A DNA stretch of 64,000 bases, taken from Onchocerca volvulus (lineage: Eukaryota; Nematoda; Chromadorea; Rhabditida; Onchocercidae). The position numbers were made by a program, and so were the translations under genes. The stretch is from positions 2,148,646 to 2,212,645 of the forward strand of contig HG738136.1 of the NCBI GenBank assembly GCA_000499405.2, given 5' to 3'. The notes beneath the pieces are model-generated. The model did not search any database. It was given only the letters and a program-made list of their open reading frames with translations, and was not told the DNA's origin. How positions within the stretch are numbered: the first letter of the stretch is position 1; the number at the start of each line of letters is the position of its first letter. Shown here one piece after another: positions 47,060 through 58,870 of the stretch.

Positions 47060-47515
47060 TTAATTTGATTAGCTTGATTTCTTCCTCCTTCTCTTTCTAT
47101 TCTTCCTCATTGCACTTTTTTTTATCACTAATCTTTTCAATCTTTTTTATCTCTTCGGAAAACATTAAATCATATCACTTATATTCTCTTTTTCTTTATT
47201 CTTCCGTATTTGCATTTTTCATCGTTAATCTTTTCGATCTATCTTATTTCTCTAGAATTATCAAATCATAACTGATTATATCATACAATGATTTAATTAG
47301 CTTGATTTCTTTTCCTCTCTTTTTTCTTTTGTTGCATTTTTTATTAATCTTTTCAATCTCTGTTATTTCTTCAGATAACATCGAATCATATCATTTATAT
47401 TTCCTTTTCCCTCTCTCTTTCTCTCTCCTTCTCTGTTTTTCCTTATCACAATTTTCTACCAGCATTCTTTTCAATCTTTTTTATCTCTTCAGAAACATGA
47501 ATCATATCATTTGTA
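47060..47515. repeat. degenerate tandem repeat, about 130-200-bp unit
   Basis: TAATCTTTTCAATCTTTTTT followed by ATCTCTTCAGAAAACAT and AATCATATCATTTATAT recurs three to four times, separated by pyrimidine-rich tracts and TTAGCTTGATTTCTT. It adjoins a CT microsatellite at about 46920-46970. Confidence 0.65.
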
Positions 47516-48210
47516 TAGCACACTGATATGATTGGCTTGAAATAACGTTTTGTAAATTCCGTACATAATTGATGGTATATGTTGTAGATATATTTTCATT
47601 TATCTTCCGTTAATTTCTTTTCGATGGATTCAAAGCGTAAATTTCCGATTTTCCAATTTAATTCCCGATTTCCTGAATGTTTAGGCGTTTTATAATTCCA
47701 TCATGTAAATGATATTTTCAGGATCAGGAACAAGTAATTTTATTCAGGATCCGGAATAGCTGCACAATTTTCCCATTTATGATTCTCAAATGCTATCACA
47801 GATAAGAAAACATGGTGGATGCAAGGAGCAATTTTCCGCATAATTATGTTACAAATGTAAATTATATCTCAGCACCTATTCCAGGTATTTATAAAGCAAT
47901 AAAATTAGATTAAGTCTCAAAAAGGCCAATTTTAAAATTAATTCTTATCGAAAAAACTAGAGTTTATTTGCTTTTATCGATAAATATTTGTATTAATGAA
48001 AAATTATCTATTTAAGCTGATTTTTTTCTTCCATATATATATTTTGAACTATTTCCTCATACACTCACATGATTTCGTTCATTTTGGTTCAATAAATTAA
48101 AAAAAAAAAATAATAAAAGTAAATAAACATATCAGCTAAATAAATAAAATATGAGAAATGAAGAAGAAAATGATATGAAAATGAATTGTTTCATTTGTTG
48201 AAAAAAAAAA

Positions 48211-48232
48211 TTTTTCAGAAATACGAAGAACA
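48211..48232 (+). other. probable spliced-leader acceptor and short 5' UTR of ATG14
   Basis: TTTTTCAG ends at 48218, 14 bases before the ATG. This is the usual position and consensus for a nematode trans-splice site; it could equally be the acceptor of an intron after a non-coding first exon. Confidence 0.55.
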
Positions 48233-51031
48233 ATGAGACGTTTCACAGATATCAACGAATTGGTGAATTGTAAAGGTTTAATTGATGCACAAAAAGATAA
48301 AACAACATCATTGGGTATATATACGCGTATCAAAGCAAGGGAGTGTAATTCAAAAGATGATATTGACAGGTTACAATTTTTGCTTTGTTTATATTTTGCC
48401 GAATCAATTGCTAAAATTATTTATAAAACACAACTTCCGCTTAGATTCTATTATGTTTACTTCTTCTTACTTTTGTGTCGTTCTGAAAATAATTTACAAT
48501 ATATTTTAACTTTTATTTTTTGCAGTCCTACTTACAAATTATATTTATCCTACTTATTATTTTTTTCTTTTTTATTTACAGTCTATCAGATTCGTCAGTT
48601 GAAAAATATGCATGTACAGTATGTAACAACAAGAAATTTTGTCTATGTGCGAGTTGTGTCAATCATAAAGGTTTGTTTTTTCTTGTTTTCTTTTTTTTTT
48701 TAGTAACTACAAGAAGAATTTGATGAAATAAATTTGGGAGAATATTATCTCATCATTTATTTCATCGAAAATTTCTTTTATTCCATTTTCTAATTGTTTG
48801 ACAGCTTATGAAAATTCAGTTCAATGATTGCATTTATAACGGAAGACTTATTTTAAAAAAATTTTTGGATTGAATTTATTGGACATTTTCATTTTCAGTC
48901 AGATTTCTTGACAAACACGCTTCGCAAAAAATAAAAGAATACGGGAAAAAATGCTTAACTGAGGAAATCGAAAAAATTTTGGCATTGGATGTCAGTTTCA
49001 AAAAAGACTTGGCAACATTCACTATAGTTTTTTCTTTTTTGTTTTCAAGAATGCTTTATGAACAATATCTAAAACTAATAAAAATATTATTGATTAAAAA
49101 AAAATTTGTTGATTAAAAAAAGTCACATCCATATTAATTGCAAATTTTTGTAATTTTCGTGATTTTCTAGATTGCTTTAAAAGAAGCATTACATTCAACG
49201 CATGCATCCATTGAATATTTGAAGCAAAATATTCTTGATAGGAAAAAAGCTATAAAAAAGAAAAAAGCTGCTCTCAAAGTTATGTGTAACAAAAAAGAAA
49301 GATATCACAAAACAATCGAAGAGCTTAAGGTCCTTTTTCACTTCTCATGTCTATCATCTGACTTTTTTTCATTTTCTTTGAAAGCTCAAAATTTATTATT
49401 TTATTTGATACTGTTTCTTTTTATTTATATACTCTCATGAGAATATTTCAAAATTATAAATTTATAGGAACGATGTGATGGACATCAAAAAGTTCTTTGT
49501 GGACCACCAAGTTCACTGAAAACATTAGTCGATGCATATAAGAATAAGGTAATGCGTTTTGCTAAAATTTATTTCAAAAATTGTACTTTTATAGAAGTAC
49601 TTATACAATGCAAAATTCGAAACGAATTCTCTTCAGATTATTATTTATGTTTGATTTAGACAGTTAAAATGTATTAAATGCTTATCCATCTTTATAAGAT
49701 ACATAACTTATTTTTAATAATATGTTGGACTTAGATTGATTTTAATCTTTTTGTTTGCAAAAAAGAGGATTAATTCTGAGAGAAAATGCACGAAAGGGAT
49801 TATAAAAAAATCAATTTTAGTTGCAAAAAATTGTTAAATTCAATGCACAGTGGTTTTTAAAAATTTTCCCTATACAACGGGTTTCAAGACCGGAACCGAT
49901 CGTTGATGATGTGGAAAAACGTTGTCGAGAAATGATTGCGGAAGCATGGCAAGTGAAATTGGTTTCATCTTTTGTTAATTATAAATATTCCCACTTAAAA
50001 TTCATTTTTTCATTTATTTACAAACAAGTATATGAAAAAATTTTAACATTTTCTTTTTTTTTTTTTCAGCCAAGAAGAATTTGCTTCGTCACCAAATAAA
50101 GTGCTTACTCCAATAGAATGTGGAACATCTTCACAATCTTGTTATACGGTAAATTTGATACTTTCGATGTTGTTTTATTTTTGTTCATTTTCTTACTGTT
50201 CATTCGTTTTGTTTCATTTTTTATCTAATAAATCACTTTACATATTTTAATATTTTTAAGTAGCTATTTAAAAATTGTTGAATTCGAAAAATTGAACAAG
50301 TTTCTCATATATTCCCAAAACTTTAAAAATGTTTTTTCTCTTTTGAATATTTGTGTTACAATATCTTTGATTTGTGGAAAGTAATATTAAAGTATTCCAG
50401 ATTTGTGGCTGTGATACGCCCGATCGAGCTCAATACAAAATTCTTAAAGGATGGCTGAGCATAGGTATCCCAGCCGTGCCTGTTGCTCGGCCAGTGCATA
50501 ATATGTTCGCTGCATTTGTTTATACTATCCAACTTATTAATTTGCTTACAGTTAATTTCGATGTATGCATACCTGAACAGGTTACGTTCTTTTCAGTCTT
50601 TCTCATTCCCGAATTTTTTGTTTTTAGATTATTTCGCTTTAAAAAATCGAAATCAGTATATTATGTGATTTGGCAAAATTTTTTAACATCAGATATTCCG
50701 CCTTTTCATTTCACAAATTTCTTGTTTTATTCATTTTTTTTTTTTTTTTTGCAGTTGATTATTGGCAAGATAGAAGTTTTTCGAAAATATTTTTTAATAG
50801 GTTTCTGTTCTAGATATCATATCAAGAATTCTCATTATGCAGAAAATGGACGAAAGGTTTATTTGATACAGACATTTTTAAGTTGAATCATGCAATTGTA
50901 GTGTTATGTTTGAGTCTAGGCATTGAGTCAAAATTAATCGAACCACTCAATCCATTTGGCAATCTTCTACTTCTCAGGAACATTGTGGATGACGCTAATT
51001 CTGTTCTGAAGGTTTGTTTTGTTTTGCTTTT

Positions 51032-51113
<82 letters not shown>

Positions 51114-51991
51114 TTTTTTTTTTTTTTTTTTTTTTTTGATATTTACTTTCATTTTTATTTTCCATCACGATTACGCAGTCAATTGGTTTAACATTTTAAA
51201 GTAAAAATAATGCAGAAATATATGATGAACATGATTATGATTATAAGAAAGTGTTTTTTTGTCCGTGGAAAAAATACTTCTCCTTAAGCTTGACTGGTTT
51301 TAATTGAGCGGAATATTATTATCATGTTTTTTATTACGATCATAACCTTTCTTTTGTAGTACCCATCAGATATTTCTAATGTCCGATAATTTGCTGATTT
51401 TCAGCCAGCACATCATACATTAACTAACGAAGTGGCAGTTGTTTTGGAAGAAGATCTTAGACAGATTTGTTGGGCAGAGCGTGAGAGAACGGTTATGATT
51501 TTACTTTTACTTTCCTCCTTTTCAATTCTTTAATCTTTCATTTTATGCCACTTATTTATATGATGAAAGAATTTTATAATTTTTGTTATACGCACTGCAG
51601 CATAACATATGTTGCCATAACGTTTAATGAATAAATTTAAATTATTTCAGTAATATTTTATAGTGACATTAATTGTTGCACTAATCTGTTTTTTGCTAAA
51701 TGATAAATTACAGATTATGTATTAAAATTTCAGGAAGATGATGGATGGTATATTGTGCGATATAAAGACAATTATTATGATGAAACGTATGATGTTTCTA
51801 CGCCTTTGAGACCAATTCCATCATTGAGCGATTTGGAAGAAATGCTTCGTGATTTGTCGGCTTTTACATCACAATCAAATCCTATGTCCGAGCTTGATTT
51901 CCAGCGTATTCTTGGAGATGCAAATCGTCAACATTCACCTGAGTTTCTTCCTCGTATTCTTGGTATTTTTAGGAATTTCAGTGCAAAATAA
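48233..51991 (+). CDS. ATG14: ATG14/Barkor, autophagy subunit of the Vps34 PI3-kinase complex (EPG-8 type)
   Basis: ATG14 joins Beclin-1, Vps34 and Vps15 and directs PI3P synthesis to forming autophagosomes. Eleven exons (48233-48369, 48582-48670, 48899-48990, 49171-49329, 49468-49548, 49821-49948, 50070-50148, 50401-50580, 50814-51011, 51405-51491, 51734-51991) give 495 residues; human ATG14 has 492. The N-terminus keeps the cysteine motif needed for ER targeting: C57xxC60 and C68xxC71. Residues about 85-200 form the coiled coil (IALKEALHSTHASIEYLKQN), ending at WFLKIFPIQRV (human LTSVIFPIEEV). The BATS region follows: MFAAFVYTIQLINLLTVNFD (human ALCYATQLVNILSHILD), LNHAIVVLCLSLGI and PFGNLLLLRN (human LNANILYLCFSQHV, TLRNLMYLV). 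The C-terminus FLPRILGIFRNF resembles the membrane-binding amphipathic helix. The exon at 49821 needs a GC donor (G|GCAAGT type) to keep frame. Confidence 0.93.
49945..49955 (+). other. GC splice donor in ATG14
   Basis: The next exon (50070) can only be read in phase 2, with its other two frames stopped. No GT in the required phase exists at the end of exon 49821. GCATG|GCAAGT at 49949 gives phase 2 and is the classic GC-AG donor consensus. The nearby GTGAAA at 49953 is phase 0 and would break the frame. Confidence 0.6.
51033..51137. repeat. 105-base poly-T tract in an ATG14 intron
   Basis: A run of T broken by a single G (51113) fills most of the intron after 51011. Homopolymers of this length are often mis-sized in assemblies. 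Confidence 0.95.
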
Positions 51992-52159
51992 GTTACAATA
52001 TAAACACTCATGATTCATTTGAAAATAGTGCGTGTTATCATGTTGGTAAAATGTAATGTAATTTATTGTTCTATTTTAATGAAATGAAAGAGAAATTTAC
52101 CGTAGAATTAGATTTCTTTCAAAAAAGAGATTTGGAGCACATTTGTTTTGAAGTCGAAT

Positions 52160-52165
52160 AATAAA
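52160..52165 (+). terminator. candidate polyadenylation signal of ATG14
   Basis: AATAAA lies 169 bases after the stop codon, followed within 20 bases by a T-rich run, a suitable 3' processing context. Confidence 0.55.
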
Positions 52166-52705
52166 CGTAGTTGCTGTTTTTTTTTTTTTTTTTTAATGTA
52201 CTATTATTCTTATAATTTAAAATTAAGAACATTGGATTTTGATACTAGGCATCATTTTTAAATTTTCGAATTTCATAGCATGTAGATTTATCGAATAATG
52301 CGCGGTATATTTTTATCTTTGTTAATACTTTTATTTATTCAAAGTTATTTGTGAATTTTGCATTTTATGTACTTTTTGTATGATAAAAGACATATTGATT
52401 AAGATCTTTCACAACCTACCATTCTCACATTCCTAATCTTTATTAACAAAGACAACTCGGCGGTATGCTTCTGTCTTTCCGTACAATTAGATCCCGTTTT
52501 GACTAGTTTTCTGGATTGATAACAGGCCTGATTTCATAAATATCTTAAGCGGAATTTGATATTTTATAAATTCTGCAGTTCAATTTGTAATACATGCAAG
52601 ATACGTTGAATACTGATCGTTAAAACTTTTTCGTGGATCAGTCCTTCAATCTGAATGTTGCTATCTGTTCAAAGCAAATTTTGATTTCTTATATTTCAGG
52701 ATATC

Positions 52706-52870
52706 ATGAGTCAAGCACCACTCTATATTTTGGATTGCTGTAAAGATTCAACAAAACATCATCAATATCGTTGGGGAATTGTTGGGAAATGTTGGAAAAT
52801 CTTATCTATAATGTTGATAATTGCATCTTACATCGTCCTGCAAATTATTCTATGCAGTACAAGCCATTGA
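52706..52870 (+). CDS. candidate 54-aa single-pass membrane protein
   Basis: TATTTCAG ends at 52699, and an ATG follows six bases later. It opens 54 codons: a Cys/His-containing front (LDCCKDSTKHHQYRW), then one membrane-length segment (ILSIMLIIASYIVLQIILC, residues 32-50) and a stop. The acceptor directly before the ATG is what a trans-spliced gene start looks like. The ATG14 3' end lies 0.5-0.7 kb upstream on the same strand, so a downstream operon gene is conceivable. I do not recognise the family, and the ORF is short enough to be chance. Longer overlapping frames (52771-52953, 52966-53199) lack such context. Confidence 0.3.
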   Translation: MSQAPLYILDCCKDSTKHHQYRWGIVGKCWKILSIMLIIASYIVLQIILCSTSH

Positions 52871-55800
52871 TAATGCATCATCGTGATATTATTATCAGTG
52901 AAGTCTTTGAGAAGCTTGTAAATTGTAAAACTGAAATCAAACCTATTCTGTAGTATTTTTATCTCTTGTTCATTATCAATTATGTAGGAATATTTATCAC
53001 TCATTTCTCTCAATTTATCAATGAATGCTATTGTTTTAGACGTGGTGTAACACAATTGTTATTTTTGACTATTATTAATTGCTTGCCTGAAAAATGTTTA
53101 ATTTTCGAAATACTATTAGAAGAGAGCTTGATAAATTTAGATTTCACAACAATATTATATCTTTTTGCCTCGATTTTAAACTTCAAAACAATTGTTTGAA
53201 TTTCAAGATAGATAACTAGCTATATATATTTGATGTTTATAAGTTCTGAATTTAATTTAAAATATTTAAAACAAAGTTCAAATTCATTTCTAAGTATTTT
53301 GCTTTTAAAGTTTTCTAATATGCTGTAATAAAAAAAAAAAAAAAAACTATTTTATTATCTATGACAGAGATTATATTATGAGTTAGAAATTTTTCTTGTA
53401 ATTATTTTTTCTTCTAATTATTTTATTTTGGCTGATTATTTTAGTAAATTTTCCTCAGATAAAACTTAGCCAAAAGATAAATCATTACTATATGTTACTA
53501 GAAGAGACGGAATATATGAAATAATTTTGCTATAAAATATGCAATAAATGAAACAAAGTGATGTTTCATACCTATTATCAGTGGTATGAATATGATTTTG
53601 TTATCATCTTCTGCAATTAAAATATGACACTTTTAAGATATGGAATAATCAGCAAAAAAATTATATTGTCACGAAATAATCATTTATTAATGCAAAATAT
53701 TAGCAATGAAGTTATTTTTATCTGCTTTCTTTTTTTTTTTTACCTTTCATATTGCTATAAAATAAAAGATTTTTTCAATTTTTAACAATTCTATATTCAA
53801 TTGTTTTTATAGCTTATATAAAAGCAAAAAAGAAAAAAAAAAAGAAAGAGGAAAAACTTTCAAAAAAAGTTTTCCCAAATTTCTATACATTCCGATCGAC
53901 CTATTCTAATTTGTACTTGCCACAAAAAAGAAGAAAGAAAAAAAAAATCTCGGGAATATCTCTCTTTTTCTTTTTTGAAATATTTATTTGTCTAGACATT
54001 TTTCTTTTACAACTTCTTTTTCAAAATAATTTTTAACGTAATTTTTTTTTTTTCTTTTTCAAATTCATATTTCTTTCATCATCCATTTTGTTATTTAAAA
54101 ACTTATGTAATTTTTATTTTACACTTTTTTTTTTTAAATGCTACCATTTCATCAAAACAAATTCATTAGAAATTTTATGTATTCAATTTTTGATTAGGAT
54201 AAATTTTTCATCAATGATTATTAATTAATTGCTGCAAAAAGTCTTGAAAAGTGAAGAAAGATTTGTTGACGATGAATTTTTTTGAAAATTTGTTGATGAA
54301 AATAATTTATTTCTAATGGAACTATGTTTTACAAAAATATTTGCATTATTTTTTTTTTTTGCAAATAATTTAATTTTAATGGAAATATGTTCAGGTTTAT
54401 CCAAATTTTTGTAATCATACAATCTGATAATAAAAAATATCATGCGAAGACTTCTTCAGACTTCTCAATTCAGGATTCATTTCTTATAATTTCATAATTA
54501 TTTCCGGATTTTCATTTTAAATTATTCCGAAAAGATTTTTCTTTATAAAATAAACTAATCTGAAAAAAAAAAAAAAAGAATTGATAAACATTCGATATTC
54601 TTTTAATTTGATTTATTTAAAATTTCTTGGGCATTATATCTTATCTATTTTCTTATCTATTCGCTCTTTTAATCAAACTCACCTCGAGAATTATCGATTG
54701 AATCGAAATCAATAATGAGAGATAAGTTAGTTATGTTTGAATACAATTTAATAAAGTGATAACTTTCCATCATAATTTTTTCAAAAAAAAAAAAACAAAA
54801 AAAAACAAAAAACAAAAAAAAAATTCACTTAAATAATTAATTTACTTATCCTAGTACTTTTTTCACTTTACGTAATTTTTTAAACAATTGACATATCTTT
54901 TCATTTCTTTCAAAAAAAAAAAAAAACTTTTACTTAAATAATTGATTTGCTTATCTTATTACTTCTTTTACACCCTATCAAAAAAAAAAAAAAAAAACGA
55001 ATAATTTTTTCTTTCATTACAAAATTGCTCTTTTTTTTTCCGTTTCCCGTTACTTTGAATTTTCTAACGAAAAACAAATTCATCATGAATTGGAAATCAG
55101 GTATAAGTATACTCTTTTTTTGTTCGTCCCCTTCAATTTGAATTAGCGACATGATAAGTTTATCAAAAAGTGTAAAGGTGGAACAGAATTTTTCTTCATT
55201 GCTTAAAACAAAATAAACATCAAATGATGAAATATAAGTTTATAATCTGACGATCAATTTTAAAATTATTGATAAGCACTTTTCCTGAATTTATGTCAGC
55301 TTTATTATCATATGATTTTATTGGAAATGATAATTATGTTTGAATTTTTTGGTTTTTTGGTTTTTTTTTTTCCTTTAAAACATTTCTTCCATTATGATAA
55401 TCAAAAGTTGAATATTGAAAGAAATTTTAAAAACTTTTTCCTCTTCGTTTTTCCTTTTTTTTTTTTTTTTCATTTTAATGATATATTTTTTAAATTTTTT
55501 CTCCTCATAAAATTTTTCGGCTAGACATTATAATTCATAGAAGACATGTGTTTTGATATATGTCTTTTTTTACAATTTTTGGTTAACATTTTGATCAAAC
55601 CATTTTTAATTTAATGAAATTGATAAATTAAAATTGAAACTTATTTCGGTGGCATATTGAAAAATAGCAATTTTTTGCATAATTTATTATCGAATGATAA
55701 ATTAAAAACATTTGTTTTCTTCATTATTTATTTTTTGGTTTAAATTTTTTCAAAATGATTAAATGATATTTGAAATCTATTATATTCTTAATCCCTTCAT

Positions 55801-58137
55801 TCTTTTTTAAATTCATCAAAAAATATTTTAAATCTCTTAATCAGCAATGAGAAAAGCAAATAAATAAAAATTACGCCTTACATACAGAAAGGTCAAGAAG
55901 TTTCAACATACATGAAATTCCGTGACCTTCACGCATACAAAAACTGCAGAAATGAAAGTACTTGAACGGATCGGAAAAACGATTTCCTGAATGATATAAA
56001 TTAAAATTCATTAATTAAAATTCAAAGAACAGAATTTCCAATTAACCTGTTAAAATTATTTTCGAATAACTTTTTCAGTATTGTATCTGGAATTGTTATA
56101 TAATCCGTTTAAACGGGCAATATTCTTTCTACAATTAATAAATTGAATTTCTTTTTACTATTAATCATCTTTTAAATCGTACTAAATTACTAGAAATGAA
56201 AAATCTAAGAAAGAATATAATGAAACTAAATGATGCTAACGAATAATGCAGAGTAAAGGTTATTTTAAAAGTTTAAACTTAATTTTTTCTAAATTAAACT
56301 AAATCAATTTCAAGTTTAAATCTCCTTCTGGAATTTCATTATTGATGCTGCATTCTTATTCGATAATTGAATAAATCTTTCATAGTTATAAAATTAAAAC
56401 TATAACCATTACAAAATTCATATCAATAATCGTTATTCGTTAATTTAATACTGAAAATTTTATTCTTGAATTTTAGAATTCTGGCATATTTCCTTAAGAT
56501 TTGAAATATTTTTTTTACTAATACAATCGTTGCTATTACAGCAATAATAAAAACAATTTATGTTAATATTGTTCCCTTTTTTTTTTTTTTTTTTTTGATT
56601 CTTATCACTAAATGTTTTTGGTTATTCTTTTTTCCTTTTTTTTTTTCTTTTTTTTTTCCGTAAAATTGAAATTGTTTTGCATAAATGATTTCATTTGAAA
56701 TTAAATTGTTGCTTTAATGTGAGCTATTATAACGATTCCGACAAAATAATGTCAAATATTCTCATTTCCTTCTTCTCTCTCTCTCTCTCCCTCTCTTTTT
56801 TCTTATTATGAAAAAAAAAAAAAAAAAAAAACAAAAAATGAAATTTGAAAATTAATCTTTTTGAATGAAAATATTTGTTAAATTATTTTATACTTTTAAA
56901 GTGAAATAATCATTTTTATGATTAAAAAAATGCCAAATATTTCAACTGAATTTTGCACTCTTCCACGATGAGAATGAAAATGCATCGAAGAATTCTTTTT
57001 TGCAATTGCATTTTTGAAATTATTTTCACATAACATGTGACGAAATGATCAAAGTAAGAAAACAAAATATATGTTGAAAATGCGTCATCCAAATTCGTAA
57101 ATTACTCAAAATTTATATATTTTACCTTAAATTCATTTAATATATTTCGATGGATGAATAAATGATTCGTTTAATTCGAAATATGCATAATTATTTTGTT
57201 TTTGCTTTATCTTTGTTAACTTATCATTTCTCACAGAACATATGATTAAATGATCAAAACAAAAAACTACAAATATTTGTTGCAAAATATTTCATTCAAA
57301 TCCATACACATACTCAAAATTTTAGATTTTACTCTAAATTCGTTTAATATATTCCTATGGATGAATAGCTAATTCGTCTAATTTAAAATTATGCATAATA
57401 TTTTGTTTTTGCTTTATTTTTGTTAGTTTATCACATCATGTTATTTATTCATGCAGAATTACTAATCTTTTATGCAAGATTGGAATTTTAAATATTTTCA
57501 AATTTGAACTGAAAAAAAAACAATTTTAAAAGCTAAATAGAAAAAAGAAATTTGTTTTATTTCTGAATAAAAATATATTTTTGAATCACCGAACAAAAAC
57601 ATAATTTTTCGGATTTTTTTAAAAATTCCTTTTCAACCCATCAGTTTCAAATTGTCTGAGTAATTGAATCAAAAACTTTTGTCTGAGTAATTGAATTGAA
57701 TCAAAAACTAGTTCAAACCTTTGATTTTCTTATCCATTCATTGTGCTATTTTATTTTAATATTTTTTGGCACTTTTTTTTAACTCATTAATAACAAGTAA
57801 TTGAAAGAAGTTAAATAATAGATATTATCAATTGTCAAGTTATGGTTTAAGTGGGCTTGATTTCTAAGTCAGAATTCAAGTAAATAATTTCCAAAATTTA
57901 TATTTGAAACATCTAGCGATCATGATAGATGATTCACTTTGCTATAAATGTGCATGTTTAATTGAGCATTGAGTGTAAATAAATATAAATTTGAATCAAT
58001 TCTTCTTTTGCCTTTTTTAAAACTCTAATCCGATGTCGAGAAAGAAATGAGAGATAATATTCTTCATTTTTTTTTTTTTTTTTTTTATATTTCAAAATAA
58101 AATCGATTTCTTTTTTGATTAGTTTTGTACTTTTAAT
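52871..58137. other. intergenic stretch without recognised genes
   Basis: AT-rich DNA with many homopolymer runs (for example 53331-53346, 54562-54576, 56577-56596, 56812-56832) and a short CT microsatellite at 56773-56796. Open frames here are short and dominated by Phe, Lys, Ile and Asn. A 200-bp tandem duplication lies at 57028-57436. Confidence 0.5.
57028..57436. repeat. imperfect tandem duplication, about 203-bp unit
   Basis: Copies at 57028-57230 and 57231-57436 share ACATATGATTAAATGATCAA-like, TACTCAAAATTT, TTCGTTTAATATATTCC-like, ATGGATGAATA and TATTTTGTTTTTGCTTTAT blocks in order. Confidence 0.8.
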
Positions 58138-58389
58138 ATGTTATTATTCTTATTATTTTCATTATTGGCTTATAGCTTATCATTGTACTTCTATCAACTG
58201 ATAACAGCTGATATGAAAATCAATTCGTTGGATTCGGACAATAATTTAATAGGCAATTTTCCTTCACTTTTCAATTTATCATTTCACAAAAAGGACAGAC
58301 ACAGACACAGACAAACATACACATACATACATACACACATACACATACATACACATACACGTAAAATGATAATCATTCATCATTCATAG
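58138..58389 (+). CDS. candidate secreted-protein ORF running into a CA microsatellite
   Basis: The ATG at 58138 opens 83 codons. Residues 1-24 (MLLFLLFSLLAYSLSLYFYQ...) look like a signal peptide, followed by about 30 residues of mixed composition (DMKINSLDSDNNLIGNFPSL). The frame then enters a CACAGA/CATACA microsatellite (His/Arg/Thr repeats) and stops. TTGATTAG upstream could be an acceptor, and GTAAAA at 58361 a donor, so the first part could be an exon. No family is recognised. Confidence 0.25.
   Translation: MLLFLLFSLLAYSLSLYFYQLITADMKINSLDSDNNLIGNFPSLFNLSFHKKDRHRHRQTYTYIHTHIHIHTHTRKMIIIHHS
58292..58361. repeat. CACAGA/CATACA microsatellite
   Basis: GACACAGACACAGACA is followed by (ACAT)n and (ACAC) units. 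It is the complementary type of the GTAT array at 15.9 kb. Confidence 0.9.
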
Positions 58390-58524
58390 CAATAGCACCA
58401 AATGACACAAAATATATATAAGTGAAGAGCAAAGCCTTTTGGTCCTTAAAGCATCACATCGCTCTTCCCGTGCATACTTTATCATTACTTGTTATCATTA
58501 CTTTTAATTTGCAAAAAAAAGTCC

Positions 58525-58870
58525 CTGAGATCACTATCACTATCACCATCAATTACTATTATTGTTATCAGCATCACCATTCCGTAATCATTATCATCAC
58601 CATAATTATCGTAATCATTATCGTCATTATCATCATCATTACTACCATTATTGTCATGATCATTATCATCACTGCTCTTATCATTATTAAAACTATTTTT
58701 ATCGTCATTGCACCATTATTATCATCATCAACATTATTATTATCATAATCACCATCAGCACCATCAATTCCATCATTATTATCACTATCATATCACCATC
58801 AGTCATTATCATCAATAAACCATCATCATCATCACCGTCAACACTATCAATATTATCATCCTGATGATGC
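58525..58870. repeat. degenerate ATC/TCATTA trinucleotide array
   Basis: About 340 bases of ATCATT, ATCACC and ATCGTC triplets with many interruptions. It gives artificial Ile/Thr/Val or Ser-rich frames. Confidence 0.88.

Larger units (their letters stand above)
46141..48210. promoter_or_regulatory. shared upstream region of AAGAB and ATG14
   Basis: The two genes start 2.1 kb apart in opposite directions, so both promoters should lie here. No coding exon is seen. The left part holds imperfect repeats with CT-rich tracts (46235-46750, 47060-47515). The right part (47520-48210) is unique AT-rich sequence. No TATA-type promoter can be assigned. Open frames in the area come from pyrimidine-rich tracts. 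Confidence 0.4.

Noticed and set aside
50757..50775. Extra ATG14 mini-exon after TTTTTGCAG, with a 38-base intron
   Set aside because: It is phase-compatible, but joining 50580 directly to 50814 gives the length and alignment expected from human ATG14; a 38-base intron would be unusually short.
50883..51191. 102-codon frame rich in Phe
   Set aside because: Its first part is in fact the ATG14 exon; the rest is poly-T intron.
58422..58748. 108-codon Ile/Thr-rich frame
   Set aside because: It is a translation of the ATC/TCATTA repeat array.
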